NCBI GenBank assembly: GCA_007125165.1
Contig: SLDV01000085.1
Location: forward strand, 1 to 45,245
Direction of reading: 5' to 3'
Length of the DNA stretch: 45,245 nt
From: Geobacteraceae bacterium
GTDB taxonomy: Bacteria; Desulfobacterota; Desulfuromonadia; Desulfuromonadales; Geopsychrobacteraceae
The notes beneath the pieces are model-generated. The model did no database searches. It had not been told where the DNA came from and was given only the letters and a program-made list of their open reading frames with translations. The translations under genes and the position numbers were made by a program. Positions 6,489 through 16,000 of this stretch are shown one piece after another (position 1 is the stretch's first letter; each line of letters begins with the position of its first letter).

Positions 6489-8207
6489 ATGGTAGAAGAC
6501 AAAGACATGTTTGACGAGAACGAAATGCAGGATCAGGAAGGTGAGGAGAGTTTTGAAGAACTGCTCAAGGATTACGAGCAGGGCGGCTTCGAACTGAAGC
6601 GCAACGACGTCGTTCAGGGGACAATTGTCCAGGTAACACCTGATGCGGTCGTGGTTGATGTCGGTTACAAATCGGAAGGGATGATCCCCTTGCGTGAATT
6701 TGCTGACGAGAAGGGAGAAATCAACGTCAAGGTTGGTGATGTTTATGACGTCCTTTTTGGTGGCGGCGAGAGTGACAGTGGTCTGATTGTCCTTTCCAAA
6801 GAAAAAGCCGATCGACAGAAAATATGGAATTCTCTGGAAGAAGGAGCCGTTGTTGAGGGTCGAATCGTTAATCGCATTAAAGGTGGTTTGTCGGTTGATA
6901 TCGGCGTTACTGCCTTTTTACCTGGTTCACAGGTTGACTTGCGACCGGTACGCAATCTTGACAAAGTCATCGGCCAGAGTTTTGATTTCAAGATTATCAA
7001 GTTGAACAAGCGCCGCGGCAATATTGTTTTGTCACGCCGGGTATTACTTGAAAATGAGCGTGAGTCACAGCGCGGTGAAACCCTCAAGACCCTCGAAGAA
7101 AATCAGACGGTTGAAGGTATTGTTAAAAACCTTACCGATTACGGTGCATTCATCGATCTGGGCGGCATTGATGGTTTGCTTCATATCACCGATATGTCTT
7201 GGGGTCGAGTCAAACATCCGTCCGATATTCTTGCCGTAGGCGACAAAATCAATGTCAAGGTGCTCAAGTTTGATCGGGACAAGGAGCGAGTGTCTCTCGG
7301 GCTCAAGCAGATTGCTCCCGATCCATGGCTTGATGTTGCTGAGAAATATCCGATTGAGACAAAGGTTGTCGGTAAGGTCGTCAGCCTCACCGATTATGGT
7401 GCTTTTATTGAGCTTGAAGAAGGTGTTGAGGGTTTGATCCACGTTTCTGAAATGAGCTGGACCAAACGCATCAAGCACCCCAACAAAGTACTGAACATCG
7501 GTGACGAAGTTGAGTCGGTGGTTCTTGCCCTTGATTCAGAAAATCGACGCATCTCTCTGGGTCTTAAACAGATTGAGCCGAATCCATGGGAAGTTATCGG
7601 TGAGAAGTTTCCGATCGGAACTATCATTGAAGGTCAGGTTAAGAATATCACTGACTTTGGTGTGTTCGTCGGAGTTGATGAAGGGATCGACGGTTTAGTT
7701 CATATCTCCGATTTGTCTTGGACCAAGCGTATCAAGCACCCTTCCGATGCGTTCAAAAAAGGCGATCTGGTCAAGGCTGTTGTACTTAATATCGATCGTG
7801 AGAATGAGCGCTTCTCTCTTGGCATCAAGCAATTGGCTGCAGATCCGTGGGAGTCGGTACCAGTGCGCTACGCTCGTGGTACCATCGTTAAGGGAAAAGT
7901 GACCTCGGTCACTGATTTCGGCCTCTTTATCGAACTTGAAGAGGGGATTGAAGGTCTGATCCATGTGTCAGAACTGAGCAAGGAAAAAATTGACAATCCC
8001 AAGGACTTTGCTGAAGTAGGATCTGAGCTTGAAGCCGCCGTTCTGCAGGTTGATACCGTGGATCGCAAAATTGCTCTCTCGGTTAAAAATATTGATGTGC
8101 AGAAGGAAAAGGCAGAAGTCAACGAGTTCATGGGTGCGCAAAAGCAAGCCACTTCGAGCCTTGGAGCGTTGCTTCAGGGTGCAATGGGTCGCAAGTCAGA
8201 CGACTGA
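6489..8207 (+). CDS. rpsA: 30S ribosomal protein S1
   Basis: Binds mRNA leaders and helps docking on the 30S subunit. The 572-residue protein has six S1 (OB-fold) repeats after an acidic N-terminal segment of about 35 residues. The first two are divergent (GTIVQVTPDAVVVDVGYKSE and GRIVNRIKGGLSVDIG). The last four share the strong RNA-binding pattern DYGAFIDL / DYGAFIELEEGVEGLIH / DFGVFVGVDEGIDGLVH / DFGLFIELEEGIEGLIH. This is the full-length, proteobacterial type, not the shorter Gram-positive form. It ends at a strong terminator. Confidence 0.96.
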   Translation: MVEDKDMFDENEMQDQEGEESFEELLKDYEQGGFELKRNDVVQGTIVQVTPDAVVVDVGYKSEGMIPLREFADEKGEINVKVGDVYDVLFGGGESDSGLIVLSKEKADRQKIWNSLEEGAVVEGRIVNRIKGGLSVDIGVTAFLPGSQVDLRPVRNLDKVIGQSFDFKIIKLNKRRGNIVLSRRVLLENERESQRGETLKTLEENQTVEGIVKNLTDYGAFIDLGGIDGLLHITDMSWGRVKHPSDILAVGDKINVKVLKFDRDKERVSLGLKQIAPDPWLDVAEKYPIETKVVGKVVSLTDYGAFIELEEGVEGLIHVSEMSWTKRIKHPNKVLNIGDEVESVVLALDSENRRISLGLKQIEPNPWEVIGEKFPIGTIIEGQVKNITDFGVFVGVDEGIDGLVHISDLSWTKRIKHPSDAFKKGDLVKAVVLNIDRENERFSLGIKQLAADPWESVPVRYARGTIVKGKVTSVTDFGLFIELEEGIEGLIHVSELSKEKIDNPKDFAEVGSELEAAVLQVDTVDRKIALSVKNIDVQKEKAEVNEFMGAQKQATSSLGALLQGAMGRKSDD

Positions 8208-8223
8208 TCCGTCTTAGTATCTG

Positions 8224-8257
8224 AAAAAAGGGTCCAGCCTGTACTGGACCCTTTTTT
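8224..8257 (+). terminator. Intrinsic terminator after rpsA, abutting sppA
   Basis: A 14-base perfect stem (8224-8237 with 8244-8257) with a 6-base loop, flanked by A and T runs, so it can act in both directions. It ends only 5 bases before the first possible sppA start codon. Confidence 0.88.
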
Positions 8258-8262
8258 GTTGG

Positions 8263-9159
8263 ATGGGTATGAAAAAACGTCCTTTTTTATTTGCTTCCAT
8301 ACTGATTGGTGGAATTTTCCTTTTCTTCATGCTAGTCATTATCACGGCCGGTTATTTCCGTAGCGGGACCTTGCTGTCGAGTTCTACCAAGCAGATTGGC
8401 GTACTTGAAATTACCGGTACTATTACTGATGATCGGCGGCTGACCAGGCAGATCGATGCGTTCAGAGAGGACAATGCTATTCAGGCTGTTGTCCTTCGTG
8501 TCGATTCGCCGGGCGGTGGTGTGGGCCCATCTCAGGAGATATACACCGAGCTCAAACGTTTGGCGCAGAGAAAACCTCTGGTAGTCTCCTTCGGCTCGGT
8601 TGCCGCGTCAGGAGGTTATTATCTGGCAATGGCCGGTGAGCGGCTATTTGCGAACCCCGGGTCGATTACCGGAAGTATTGGCGTGGTGATGAGCTTCCCT
8701 GATTACCAGGAATTGATGGGTAAGGTTGGTATCAGAACTGAAGTGATCAAGAGCGGAAGTTACAAAGATATCGGTTCGGCGATGCGTGACATGACGGATG
8801 AAGAGCGTCATTTGCTTAATGATATGTTGATCGATGTTCACAGCCAATTCGTGGAGGTGGTCAGCAAAGGACGCAATATGCCGCTAGATGAATTGATTCC
8901 CTACGTGGATGGGCGAATCTTCACTGGTCGGCAGGCGTTGGAAATCGGACTTGTTGATGAGCTGGGGGGGTTTAATGATGCAGTTGCTTATGCTGCTGAA
9001 AGAGCAGGGTTGAAAGGCCGCCCAGAGCTTGTTTATCCACCACCGGAAAGAAAGAGGTTGCTACAGCGCTATTTGAATATTGTGATGGATCGATATGTTG
9101 GGGTTGATTTTGGTTTCAAGGGCAATATTGGTCCTCAGTACCTATGGTCTGGTCCTTAA
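8263..9159 (+). CDS. sppA: Signal peptide peptidase SppA, short (single-domain) form
   Basis: Membrane-anchored serine protease of the ClpP/crotonase fold that clears cleaved signal peptides. One hydrophobic anchor spans residues about 7-30. Ser116 in VAASGGYY is the likely nucleophile and Lys168 in KSGSYKDIG the general base; their 52-residue spacing equals that of the Bacillus enzyme's Ser-Lys dyad. At about 298 residues it is the half-size form, not the duplicated 67K type. Start is ambiguous between ATG 8263 and ATG 8269; neither has a proper ribosome-binding site because the rpsA terminator occupies the upstream bases. Confidence 0.9.
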   Translation: MGMKKRPFLFASILIGGIFLFFMLVIITAGYFRSGTLLSSSTKQIGVLEITGTITDDRRLTRQIDAFREDNAIQAVVLRVDSPGGGVGPSQEIYTELKRLAQRKPLVVSFGSVAASGGYYLAMAGERLFANPGSITGSIGVVMSFPDYQELMGKVGIRTEVIKSGSYKDIGSAMRDMTDEERHLLNDMLIDVHSQFVEVVSKGRNMPLDELIPYVDGRIFTGRQALEIGLVDELGGFNDAVAYAAERAGLKGRPELVYPPPERKRLLQRYLNIVMDRYVGVDFGFKGNIGPQYLWSGP

Positions 9160-9194
9160 TTATCAGGACGTTACGTCTAAGCGGAAGGTGAACA

Positions 9195-9476
9195 ATGACA
9201 AAAAGTGAATTGATTGAAAAGTTATCAGACAAGCATGAACTGTTGAGCAAAAAGGAATCAGAAGCAGTTGTTAATGTGATTTTTGATGGTATCAGCTCTG
9301 CTCTGGTGCAGGGTGATCGGGTAGAAATCCGTGGGTTCGGGTCTTTTTCTGTTCGAGAGCGAGGAGCTCGTGAGGCGAGAAATCCGAAAAGTGGTGAAGT
9401 GGTCGAAATTCCATCACGCAAAACGCCTTTTTTCAAAACCGGCAAGGAGCTGCGTGAGCGGGTTGACGCCCTGTGA
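9195..9476 (+). CDS. ihfB: Integration host factor subunit beta
   Basis: A 93-residue HU/IHF-family DNA-bending protein. Typical marks are the N-terminal helices (MTKSELIEKL), GDRVEIRGFGSFSVRERGAREARNPKSGE with the beta-arm, and KTPFFKTGKELRERV. The sequence REARNP matches the arm tip that intercalates DNA. Assignment to the beta subunit rests on its RGFGSF/RNP character and on the rpsA-ihfB order shared with Escherichia coli. AAGG precedes the ATG at normal spacing. The subunit would act with IhfA, which is not in this window. Confidence 0.88.
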   Translation: MTKSELIEKLSDKHELLSKKESEAVVNVIFDGISSALVQGDRVEIRGFGSFSVRERGAREARNPKSGEVVEIPSRKTPFFKTGKELRERVDAL

Positions 9477-9519
9477 AAAGACCAAAGCCCTGAATCATGG
9501 ATTCAGGGCTTTGGTCTTT
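9477..9519 (+). terminator. Intrinsic terminator after ihfB
   Basis: A perfect 19-base stem (9477-9495 with 9501-9519) around a 5-base loop, starting in AAAG and ending in CTTT. It lies directly behind the ihfB stop codon and closes the rpsA-sppA-ihfB block. It can act on both strands. Confidence 0.9.
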
Positions 9520-9779
9520 ATGGGGTTTCCAGGATGCCGGGTTGGTATCAGTCTATGACCCTGTTTAATCTTTGTCTGCGGTGGCTACTTCAGGCGTCCG
9601 ACTCGGGGGCCGGCTTGCTCACCATATCCACACGATCAGGGAAGGTCATATTGTGCGTTGGTCAAAGGCTTGACACGCCCCCGCGCACCCCAGAAAATCG
9701 TGCTGTCTTATTGATTCCATATTACCATCAGGGCCCACCCTGTCAATAGATTTAATATTATCTGAGCAAACTGTTTTTC
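9520..9779 (+). promoter_or_regulatory. Gene-free stretch with promoter for the pseudouridine synthase-lgt operon
   Basis: No gene is visible in these 260 bases. A consensus -35 TTGACA (9670-9675), a 17-base GC-rich spacer and a -10-like GAAAAT (9693-9698) form the best promoter. The leader contains a small hairpin (9729-9733 with 9738-9742) flanked by TATTGA (9709-9714) and its complement TCAATA (9743-9748). No clear ribosome-binding site precedes ATG 9780. Confidence 0.5.
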
Positions 9780-10715
9780 ATGACTAAAAACGTAAAAAAA
9801 TGGACTATTTACCGATTTAAGGTCGAGGATGGTCAGGCCGGAAGCCGGCTGGATCAGTTTTTTCCAAATGCTGCTAGCGAGCTTTCCCGCTCTCTTGTTC
9901 GTAAAGTAATCGACCTGGGCGGAGTGCATGTCAATGGCCGTCGGACTCGAACCTGTTCACAATATGTTTCTGCTGGTGATCGGGTGGAGTTGTACCTTGA
10001 TCATATGCCATTAAATGCTTATCGGATCAGCTCACAAGATGTTGTTTTTCAGGATAAATATCTGATTGTTCTCAATAAGCCCGCGATGGTAGAAACCCAA
10101 CCGACACATGCGCGCTATAAAGGAACCCTGTATGAAGCTTTGCAGCATCATCTTATAGATCCTTTTCGTCCTCGGCAGAAACCGGCACTTGGAATGGTTC
10201 AGCGCCTTGATCGTTCTACCTCGGGGTTGATTGTTTTTTCTATTCATCCTGAGGCTCACAAAAAGATGACGTCCATGTTTATTGATGGGTCGGTGGAGAA
10301 AACATACCTCGCCCTGGTAGTTGGACAGCCTGATCCTGTTTTCGGAGAAATACAATCACTGTTGGCTCGATCTCGCCGGGAGAACCGTGTCCATTCTGTG
10401 GTAGCCGGCGGCAAGCTGGCGATTACCCGTTACCAAACTGTTACTACTTTCAAAAATTGCTCATTGCTGCGGATTCAGATATTGACCGGTCGTTCGCATC
10501 AGATCCGTGCACATATGGCGGAATCAGGTTGCCCGCTGATTGGAGATCAACGTTACGGGGGGGCGACATCAATTGATGCACTGGAGTTTTCCAGAGCGAT
10601 GCTGCATGCGCAAAAACTGAAATTTTCTCACCCGGTAACAGGGCAACCTCTGGATTTTTCTTTGCCGATGCCGGATGATATGAGAGAGGCTGTTGATTTT
10701 CTTGGAAGGCGGTAG
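9780..10715 (+). CDS. RluA-family pseudouridine synthase
   Basis: Isomerises uridine to pseudouridine in rRNA (or tRNA). A 311-residue protein with an N-terminal S4 RNA-binding domain (about 20-75; GSRLDQFF, LVRKVIDLGGVHVNG) and a catalytic domain with VQRLDRSTSGLIVF, where Asp144 is the invariant catalytic residue. LTGRSHQIRAH and GDQRYGG are further family blocks. The S4 domain plus length fits the RluC/RluD branch, but the target position cannot be named from sequence alone. It lies 2 bases upstream of lgt. Confidence 0.9.
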   Translation: MTKNVKKWTIYRFKVEDGQAGSRLDQFFPNAASELSRSLVRKVIDLGGVHVNGRRTRTCSQYVSAGDRVELYLDHMPLNAYRISSQDVVFQDKYLIVLNKPAMVETQPTHARYKGTLYEALQHHLIDPFRPRQKPALGMVQRLDRSTSGLIVFSIHPEAHKKMTSMFIDGSVEKTYLALVVGQPDPVFGEIQSLLARSRRENRVHSVVAGGKLAITRYQTVTTFKNCSLLRIQILTGRSHQIRAHMAESGCPLIGDQRYGGATSIDALEFSRAMLHAQKLKFSHPVTGQPLDFSLPMPDDMREAVDFLGRR

Positions 10716-10717
10716 AT

Positions 10718-11506
10718 ATGTTTGTCTGGCAGGTTGATCCGGTTATTTTTTCTTTAGGACCATTGGCTGTTCACTGGTACGGGATGATGTACCTGTTGAG
10801 CTTTGTTGGTGGCTATTTCATGATGGCGCACATCTGTCGTCTGAGACAGTATCCCCTTGGACGCGAAGCTGTTGCTGATCTGTTATTTTATTCTGTAATC
10901 GGTGTGATTGCCGGCGGCCGCCTGGGTTATGTCCTGTTCTACAATCTTGCCTACTATCTGAACAAACCCCATGAAATTCTTTATGTATGGGAGGGCGGGA
11001 TGAGTTTTCATGGGGGGTTGATCGGTGTTTTTCTGGTATTACTGTGGTTTGCGCTGCGTCGCAACATACCTCTTCTGCAACTGGGGGATCTGGCTGTAGC
11101 TGCCGTTCCTATCGGCCTTGGGCTTGGACGAATCGGCAATTTTATTAATGGAGAGCTGTGGGGAAGACCGACAGATCTCCCCTGGGGCGTCATTTTCCCC
11201 GCCGCAGGTCTTGAACCGCGTCACCCGAGTCAGCTTTATGAGGCATTTTTCGAAGGGATGCTGCTGCTGTTGATCATCTATTGTCTCCATCGATTAGCGG
11301 TCAAGAGAGGTGTTCCGGTCGCGGTTTTTCTTATCGGCTATGGTGTTGCCCGTTTTATGGTGGAGTTTGTTCGTGAGCCGGATGACCATCTGGGTTTTCT
11401 GTGGGGTGGCGCGACCATGGGACAATTGCTTTCTGCTCCCATGATCATTGCCGGGGTGGTACTCCTGTTCTGGCTGTTGAGAAGGAACATTGATGAAAGA
11501 ACTTAG
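10718..11506 (+). CDS. lgt: Prolipoprotein diacylglyceryl transferase
   Basis: Inner-membrane enzyme that moves diacylglycerol from phosphatidylglycerol to the lipobox cysteine of prolipoproteins, the first step for the lipoproteins encoded further along. The 262-residue protein has about seven membrane segments and the family blocks MSFHGGLIG, GRIGNFINGELWGRPTD and HPSQLYEA, the first two carrying the catalytic His and Arg/Asn residues. Length is normal. Its last codons overlap the start of the HAD gene by 14 bases. Confidence 0.95.
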   Translation: MFVWQVDPVIFSLGPLAVHWYGMMYLLSFVGGYFMMAHICRLRQYPLGREAVADLLFYSVIGVIAGGRLGYVLFYNLAYYLNKPHEILYVWEGGMSFHGGLIGVFLVLLWFALRRNIPLLQLGDLAVAAVPIGLGLGRIGNFINGELWGRPTDLPWGVIFPAAGLEPRHPSQLYEAFFEGMLLLLIIYCLHRLAVKRGVPVAVFLIGYGVARFMVEFVREPDDHLGFLWGGATMGQLLSAPMIIAGVVLLFWLLRRNIDERT

Positions 11507-12146
11507 GGCTATTATTTATGATTGTGACGGGGTCTTGTTTGAAAGCCGTGCCGCCAATCTGGCTTATTACAATCGGATTCTTTCGGCTTTCTCCTATCCA
11601 CCTGTCACTGATGAGCAGAAAGAGGCGGCGCACCTGTGCCATACTGCCAGTTCACCGAAGGTTCTGGCCGGATTGATGCGTCCAGAAGATGTTGCCCGGG
11701 CATTGGACTTTGCGATGGGTCTGGATTATCGTGATTTCATTCCTCTGATGAAGCCGATGCCGCATCTGCACCATGTGCTTGAGGTGGTCGCGGAGCGTTA
11801 TCCATTGGCTATTGCTACAAATCGAGGATCCAGCGTCGTTCCGGTTCTTGAGCACTTCGGGCTGAGGGGGTTTTTCCCGGTGATTGTTAACAGTCGTGAT
11901 GTGGAAAACCCCAAGCCTGCTCCGGATATGCTGTTGCTGGCAGCAGAACAGCTTGGACAAGAGCCGCAGGCCTGTCTGTTCATAGGGGATTCAGAGCTCG
12001 ATGAGGCCGCAGCCGCAGCCGGAGCACTACATTTTATCGGTTATGGCGCCCGATTTTTCCAGCATGAGAGCGGCAGGTCGGTTGAACATCATCTGCAACT
12101 GCTGGATTACCTGCGTCTAAATCAGCCCTCTAGTGTAAAAATTTGA
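11493..12146 (+). CDS. HAD-superfamily hydrolase
   Basis: A 217-residue phosphatase-type HAD protein of the phosphoglycolate phosphatase/beta-phosphoglucomutase branch. Motif I is YDCDGVLF (nucleophile and acid Asp residues), motif II ATNRGSS, motif III PKPAPDM with its Lys, and motif IV GDSELDEAAA. A helical cap lies between motifs I and II. The substrate is unknown. GAAGGA at 11481-11486 favours ATG 11493 over a TTG one codon earlier. Its 3' end overlaps tail-to-tail with the ATPase gene on the other strand. Confidence 0.85.
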   Translation: MKELRAIIYDCDGVLFESRAANLAYYNRILSAFSYPPVTDEQKEAAHLCHTASSPKVLAGLMRPEDVARALDFAMGLDYRDFIPLMKPMPHLHHVLEVVAERYPLAIATNRGSSVVPVLEHFGLRGFFPVIVNSRDVENPKPAPDMLLLAAEQLGQEPQACLFIGDSELDEAAAAAGALHFIGYGARFFQHESGRSVEHHLQLLDYLRLNQPSSVKI

Positions 12147-12552
12147 TCATTTCGAGGACATTGACACCTTTTTCTTTTACACATCTGACTTCATCCATCA
12201 ATTTGAGAATGATGTTGACGCCACGCCCCCCCTCGTCACAGGGTTGTGCGTTTATTTTTTGACGTGCGTCGATATCGAATCCTCGCCCCTGATCATAAAC
12301 CCGGATAATCAGATCATCATCAGAGGCAGAGATGTTGATAAAGACATATTTTTCCGGGTCGGAGGCATTACCGTGGAAAATGGCATTTGTCAACGCCTCG
12401 GTAAGGCACAGATTCAGGTGATAGGCCAGTTCACGCCGATTCCCACGGTAGTTTTTGAGTGAGAAGGCCAGGCTTTCACCGATCTGTCCAACCATGGAGA
12501 GATAGCTGGTCTGATTGGGTACCTTGATGTTCAGTTCAACCCGTTTGGACAT
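12130..12552 (-). CDS. RsbW/SpoIIAB-like serine kinase / anti-sigma ATPase
   Basis: A 140-residue GHKL ATPase of the partner-switching type, which phosphorylates a STAS antagonist and binds a target such as a sigma factor. The N box is LTEALTNAIFHGN, the G1 box DQGRGFD and the G2-like segment GGRGVNIILKL. ATG 12552 is chosen because AAGAAGG sits 5 bases upstream; a TTG start further out would have no such site. It follows the STAS gene after 35 bases and is the last gene of the module. No sigma factor lies next to it, so the target is unknown. Confidence 0.85.
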   Translation of the reverse strand: MSKRVELNIKVPNQTSYLSMVGQIGESLAFSLKNYRGNRRELAYHLNLCLTEALTNAIFHGNASDPEKYVFINISASDDDLIIRVYDQGRGFDIDARQKINAQPCDEGGRGVNIILKLMDEVRCVKEKGVNVLEMIKFLH

Positions 12553-12587
12553 AAAAACCTTCTTTAAAGCGGTGTTGCGTTGACTGC

Positions 12588-12926
12588 TCAAGACTGGTTT
12601 TCGAGGGCCTCATCCAGCGTAGTGAAAATTTCAAAAACGCGATGTAGTCGCGTCAGCTCAAACATTGATCGGACCTGAGGCTGCAGGCAGCAGAGCCTGA
12701 GGCTGCCATCACGGGCACTGGCATTTTTAAAGCCGGAGACCAGGGCCCCCAAGCCGGAGGAATCGATAAAGCGGACGGTACTTAAGTCGATAACCAGTTG
12801 GTATTTTCCTTCATCAAAAAGTTGGAGCATCCTTTCTTTGAGGTTGCCACTGTTGTGCGCATCCATGCGCTCATCTTCAACAGTCAGAATGACCGCGTCA
12901 TCTTTTTCCGTCATTTTTAATTGCAT
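12588..12926 (-). CDS. STAS-domain anti-sigma factor antagonist (RsbV/SpoIIAA-like)
   Basis: A 112-residue single STAS domain. The motif FIDSSGLGALVSG (residues 53-65) carries the serine (Ser56 or Ser57) that is phosphorylated by the partner kinase and dephosphorylated by a PP2C phosphatase in this protein family. Unphosphorylated, it would bind the RsbW-like ATPase encoded next to it and release that protein's target. AGGAG precedes the ATG at normal spacing. The phosphatase for it is most likely the large protein encoded just upstream. Confidence 0.88.
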   Translation of the reverse strand: MQLKMTEKDDAVILTVEDERMDAHNSGNLKERMLQLFDEGKYQLVIDLSTVRFIDSSGLGALVSGFKNASARDGSLRLCCLQPQVRSMFELTRLHRVFEIFTTLDEALENQS

Positions 12927-13007
12927 TGAATGTTCTCCTTTTTATGCTGGTTTATGCATCAGTTTTTGAATTATAGCTCAGATCGTGGGTCAACGTTTCT
13001 TTACCGC
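12927..13007 (-). promoter_or_regulatory. Gap with possible internal promoter for the STAS-ATPase pair
   Basis: On the minus strand a perfect TATAAT (12970-12975) lies about 45 bases before the STAS start. The nearest TTGACC is only 12 bases away from it, and the position 17 bases upstream reads AAACGT, so the -35 is poor. A weak extra promoter would let the STAS and ATPase proteins be made in excess of the large membrane sensor. Confidence 0.3.
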
Positions 13008-16000
13008 TTATTCAAGTACCTTCATAACAAACAGAGTAACATCGTCGTTAAAATGGCGATAGCCGGTAAATAGCCTGATCTGGGTCAGGATGAGGTCGAT
13101 CAGTTCTTGCGGTGTAGACCGGTGGTTTTCGCTAAGCAACTTCTGCAGGCGAGCCTGCCCGAACATGTTCTGGTTGTTGTCTTCCGCCTCAGTGATGCCA
13201 TCTGTATAAAGCAGCAGGATATCTCCCGGCTCAAGGCAGGTTGTTTTCTGTTCGAAATGAACATCCTTGTAAATACCGAAGATCAACCCTTCCGCGTCGA
13301 GGGTTTCAATCTGTTGTTGTCGGTGGCGCCAGAGAAATGGCAGGTTGTGTCCGGCATTGCTGTAAGTGATCAGTCTGTTTGCCGGATTGTACTGCAGATA
13401 AAACATGGTGACAAATAGATCTGACCGGTCAAGGTCTTTGAGAAAATAGCCATTGAGGGCGTGCAGCATTGCCGCGGGGTTATCGATGTCGTAAATGCGT
13501 GAATGAATAAATGTCCGGGTTTCCGCCATGATCAATGCTGAACCAATGCTGTGTCCCGATACATCGGCAATGACAACATCACAGTGTTTATTTTCACGAA
13601 CGATAAAGTCGTAATAGTCACCACCGACCTGATGAGCGGGGACGCAGAGGCCGGCGACCTCAATTTCCTTCATAGGAGGCAGCGCCGCCGGTAGCAGCCC
13701 CATCTGAATTTCCTTGGCGATCTGCATTTCGCGTTCCTGCTCACGGACCAGGACCAGTCGTCCGATCTGTTGTTCATTGCGCCAGGCTATGCCTACTTGA
13801 CCGGCGATATTTTCAAGCAGGGCAATGAATTCAGTCGTAAAAACTCCTTTACCTGAACGCGAAAATGCAGAAAGTATCCCGACCGGTTCCCCTTCGATGG
13901 CAATCGGCATGTGGGCAAAGGAGGTTATTCCCTCTTCGCGTACAATTTCCGATGATGCAGGCTTTTCCAGTTCATTGGTATCATTCACCACGGTAGTGAC
14001 ATTGGAAAGAAAAGCCTGACCAATGTATGTGTCCGTGGAGAGATTACGCTCAGATTTGCCGAAATGATTGAAGGTTTCGCCGACCAGACTCTTTACCAGC
14101 AAAGTGCGGGTTTTGGGTTCGAGAAAGCGGATCACGCAGAGGTCGAATTTGAACTGTTGTGCCAGCAACTCGAGGATACGATCAAGTCTGGACTGGAAAC
14201 TCTCACTGCTTGAAACGAGCTGGGAGATGTCATACAGAACACTTAAGTGCTCCCTGCTGATGGCACCGTCGATCGTGACGCTGCCAAAAATATCGAATAT
14301 ATCTTCCATCTCGCTGCCGCGGGCATTGAGATAGTTTTCCAGGATGATGCGTGCTGAACCGGCACCGACATGACCGGCCAGAGTTTTTTCGGTAAAGCTT
14401 TTCAGGCTGAAGATGTCCTGATCATTGAGACTGCCGCGATGATCAATCTCCTTGTCGGCGAGAAACGCGGAAATAGCATTTTGTGCTGGTTTTTCACCAA
14501 TGAATTTAGACATCAGATCAACAAATTCAACAATCGTTGGCGCTTTGCTGATGCGGGTGAGTTTTTCATCAGACTGCTCCTGGGGCGCAAAAACATCAAC
14601 AAACATGATGGCTCTGGTTTTCTCCGCAGAACTTTGTCTGGTCAGGATCGACAGAAAGCAGTAGGTGCCAAGGTTAAACATCAGGCTCCAGAACAGCGCA
14701 TGAGTATACATGTCGAACCCGCTCAACCCAAACAGCTCAAGGGGTTTAAGCAGGCCGATACCCATGGGACCCTCTGACAGCAATGTCGAGGTGATCCAGC
14801 CGGAGCGAACAAAGGAGGGGATAAGCAGGGTGTAGACCCAGATGAAAAAACCCAGACTGATCGACCAGATAGCGGCATGCTTGTTGGCGCGTTTCCAATA
14901 GATAGCACCGATCATGGCCGGGGCAAACTGTGCGGCAGCCATGAATGAGATCAGGCCGATATTGACCAGGGTATAGGAGTCACCGATGACGATAAAGTAA
15001 AAATAACCCATCAGAATGACGCCGAAAATACCCAGCCGTTTAATGTTGATCAGCAGGCCGGAGAGGTCTTGTGCCCGCAGCTTCAGTTTCAGGATAACGG
15101 GCATGACCAGATGATTGAGGATCATGGTTGCCAGAGCAACAGAAGAGACCATGACCATTCCCGCCGCGGCAGAAAGGCCGCCGATAAAAACCAGCAGCGC
15201 CAGCCAGGGTTGATTGGCTGCCAGAGGCAGGGTCAGGACAAAATAATCGGCCTGTGAGGTGTCACCATCGTTCAGGAGTATCCCAGCCATGGCAATGGGA
15301 AGGACAAACAGATTAATCAGAAACAGATACGCTGGAAAGCGCCACATGGCTTTTTTGATATGATCTTCGTTTGAGTTTTCCGTCACCATGATATGAAACT
15401 GGCGCGGCAGAAACATGATCGCCGCCATCGAAATGGTAATCAGGGTGAACCAGTGTGTGTACGGCACTGCTTCCGTACCGACGGCAAACAGATCTGTGCG
15501 CTCCGGGAATCTTTCATAAAATTGCTGAAAAAGGTCAGTGAACCCGTTGAACATTCCGTAGGTGACAAAAATACCAACAGTCAGAAAGGCCACCAGCTTG
15601 ACCAGCGACTCCAGCGCTACGGCGACGACAAGACCCTCGTGACGCTCAGAGGAATCAAGGTGACGGGCACCAAAAATTATTCCAAAAAGCGCCAACAGCA
15701 AAGTGACAATAAAGGCAGAATCAAGTTGGCCCGGTAAGTAGGGAATAAGCTTTGATGCCGGTTCCTGGATGTTTTTAAGGGGCAGAAATAAAATTTCCAG
15801 GGTTTGAGCAATCGCCTTGAGCTGGAGAGCAATGTAGGGGGTTGTGCCCAAAACGGCAAACAGGGTGACAATCGCACCAAGGATTGCCGAACGATCATAG
15901 CGGCTGGAGAGAAAGTCGGCGAGACTGGTAATATTCTGTTCCCTGCTGACGCGAACCATTTTGCGCAGCAAAAACCACCAGCCAAAAGCGATCAGGGTCG

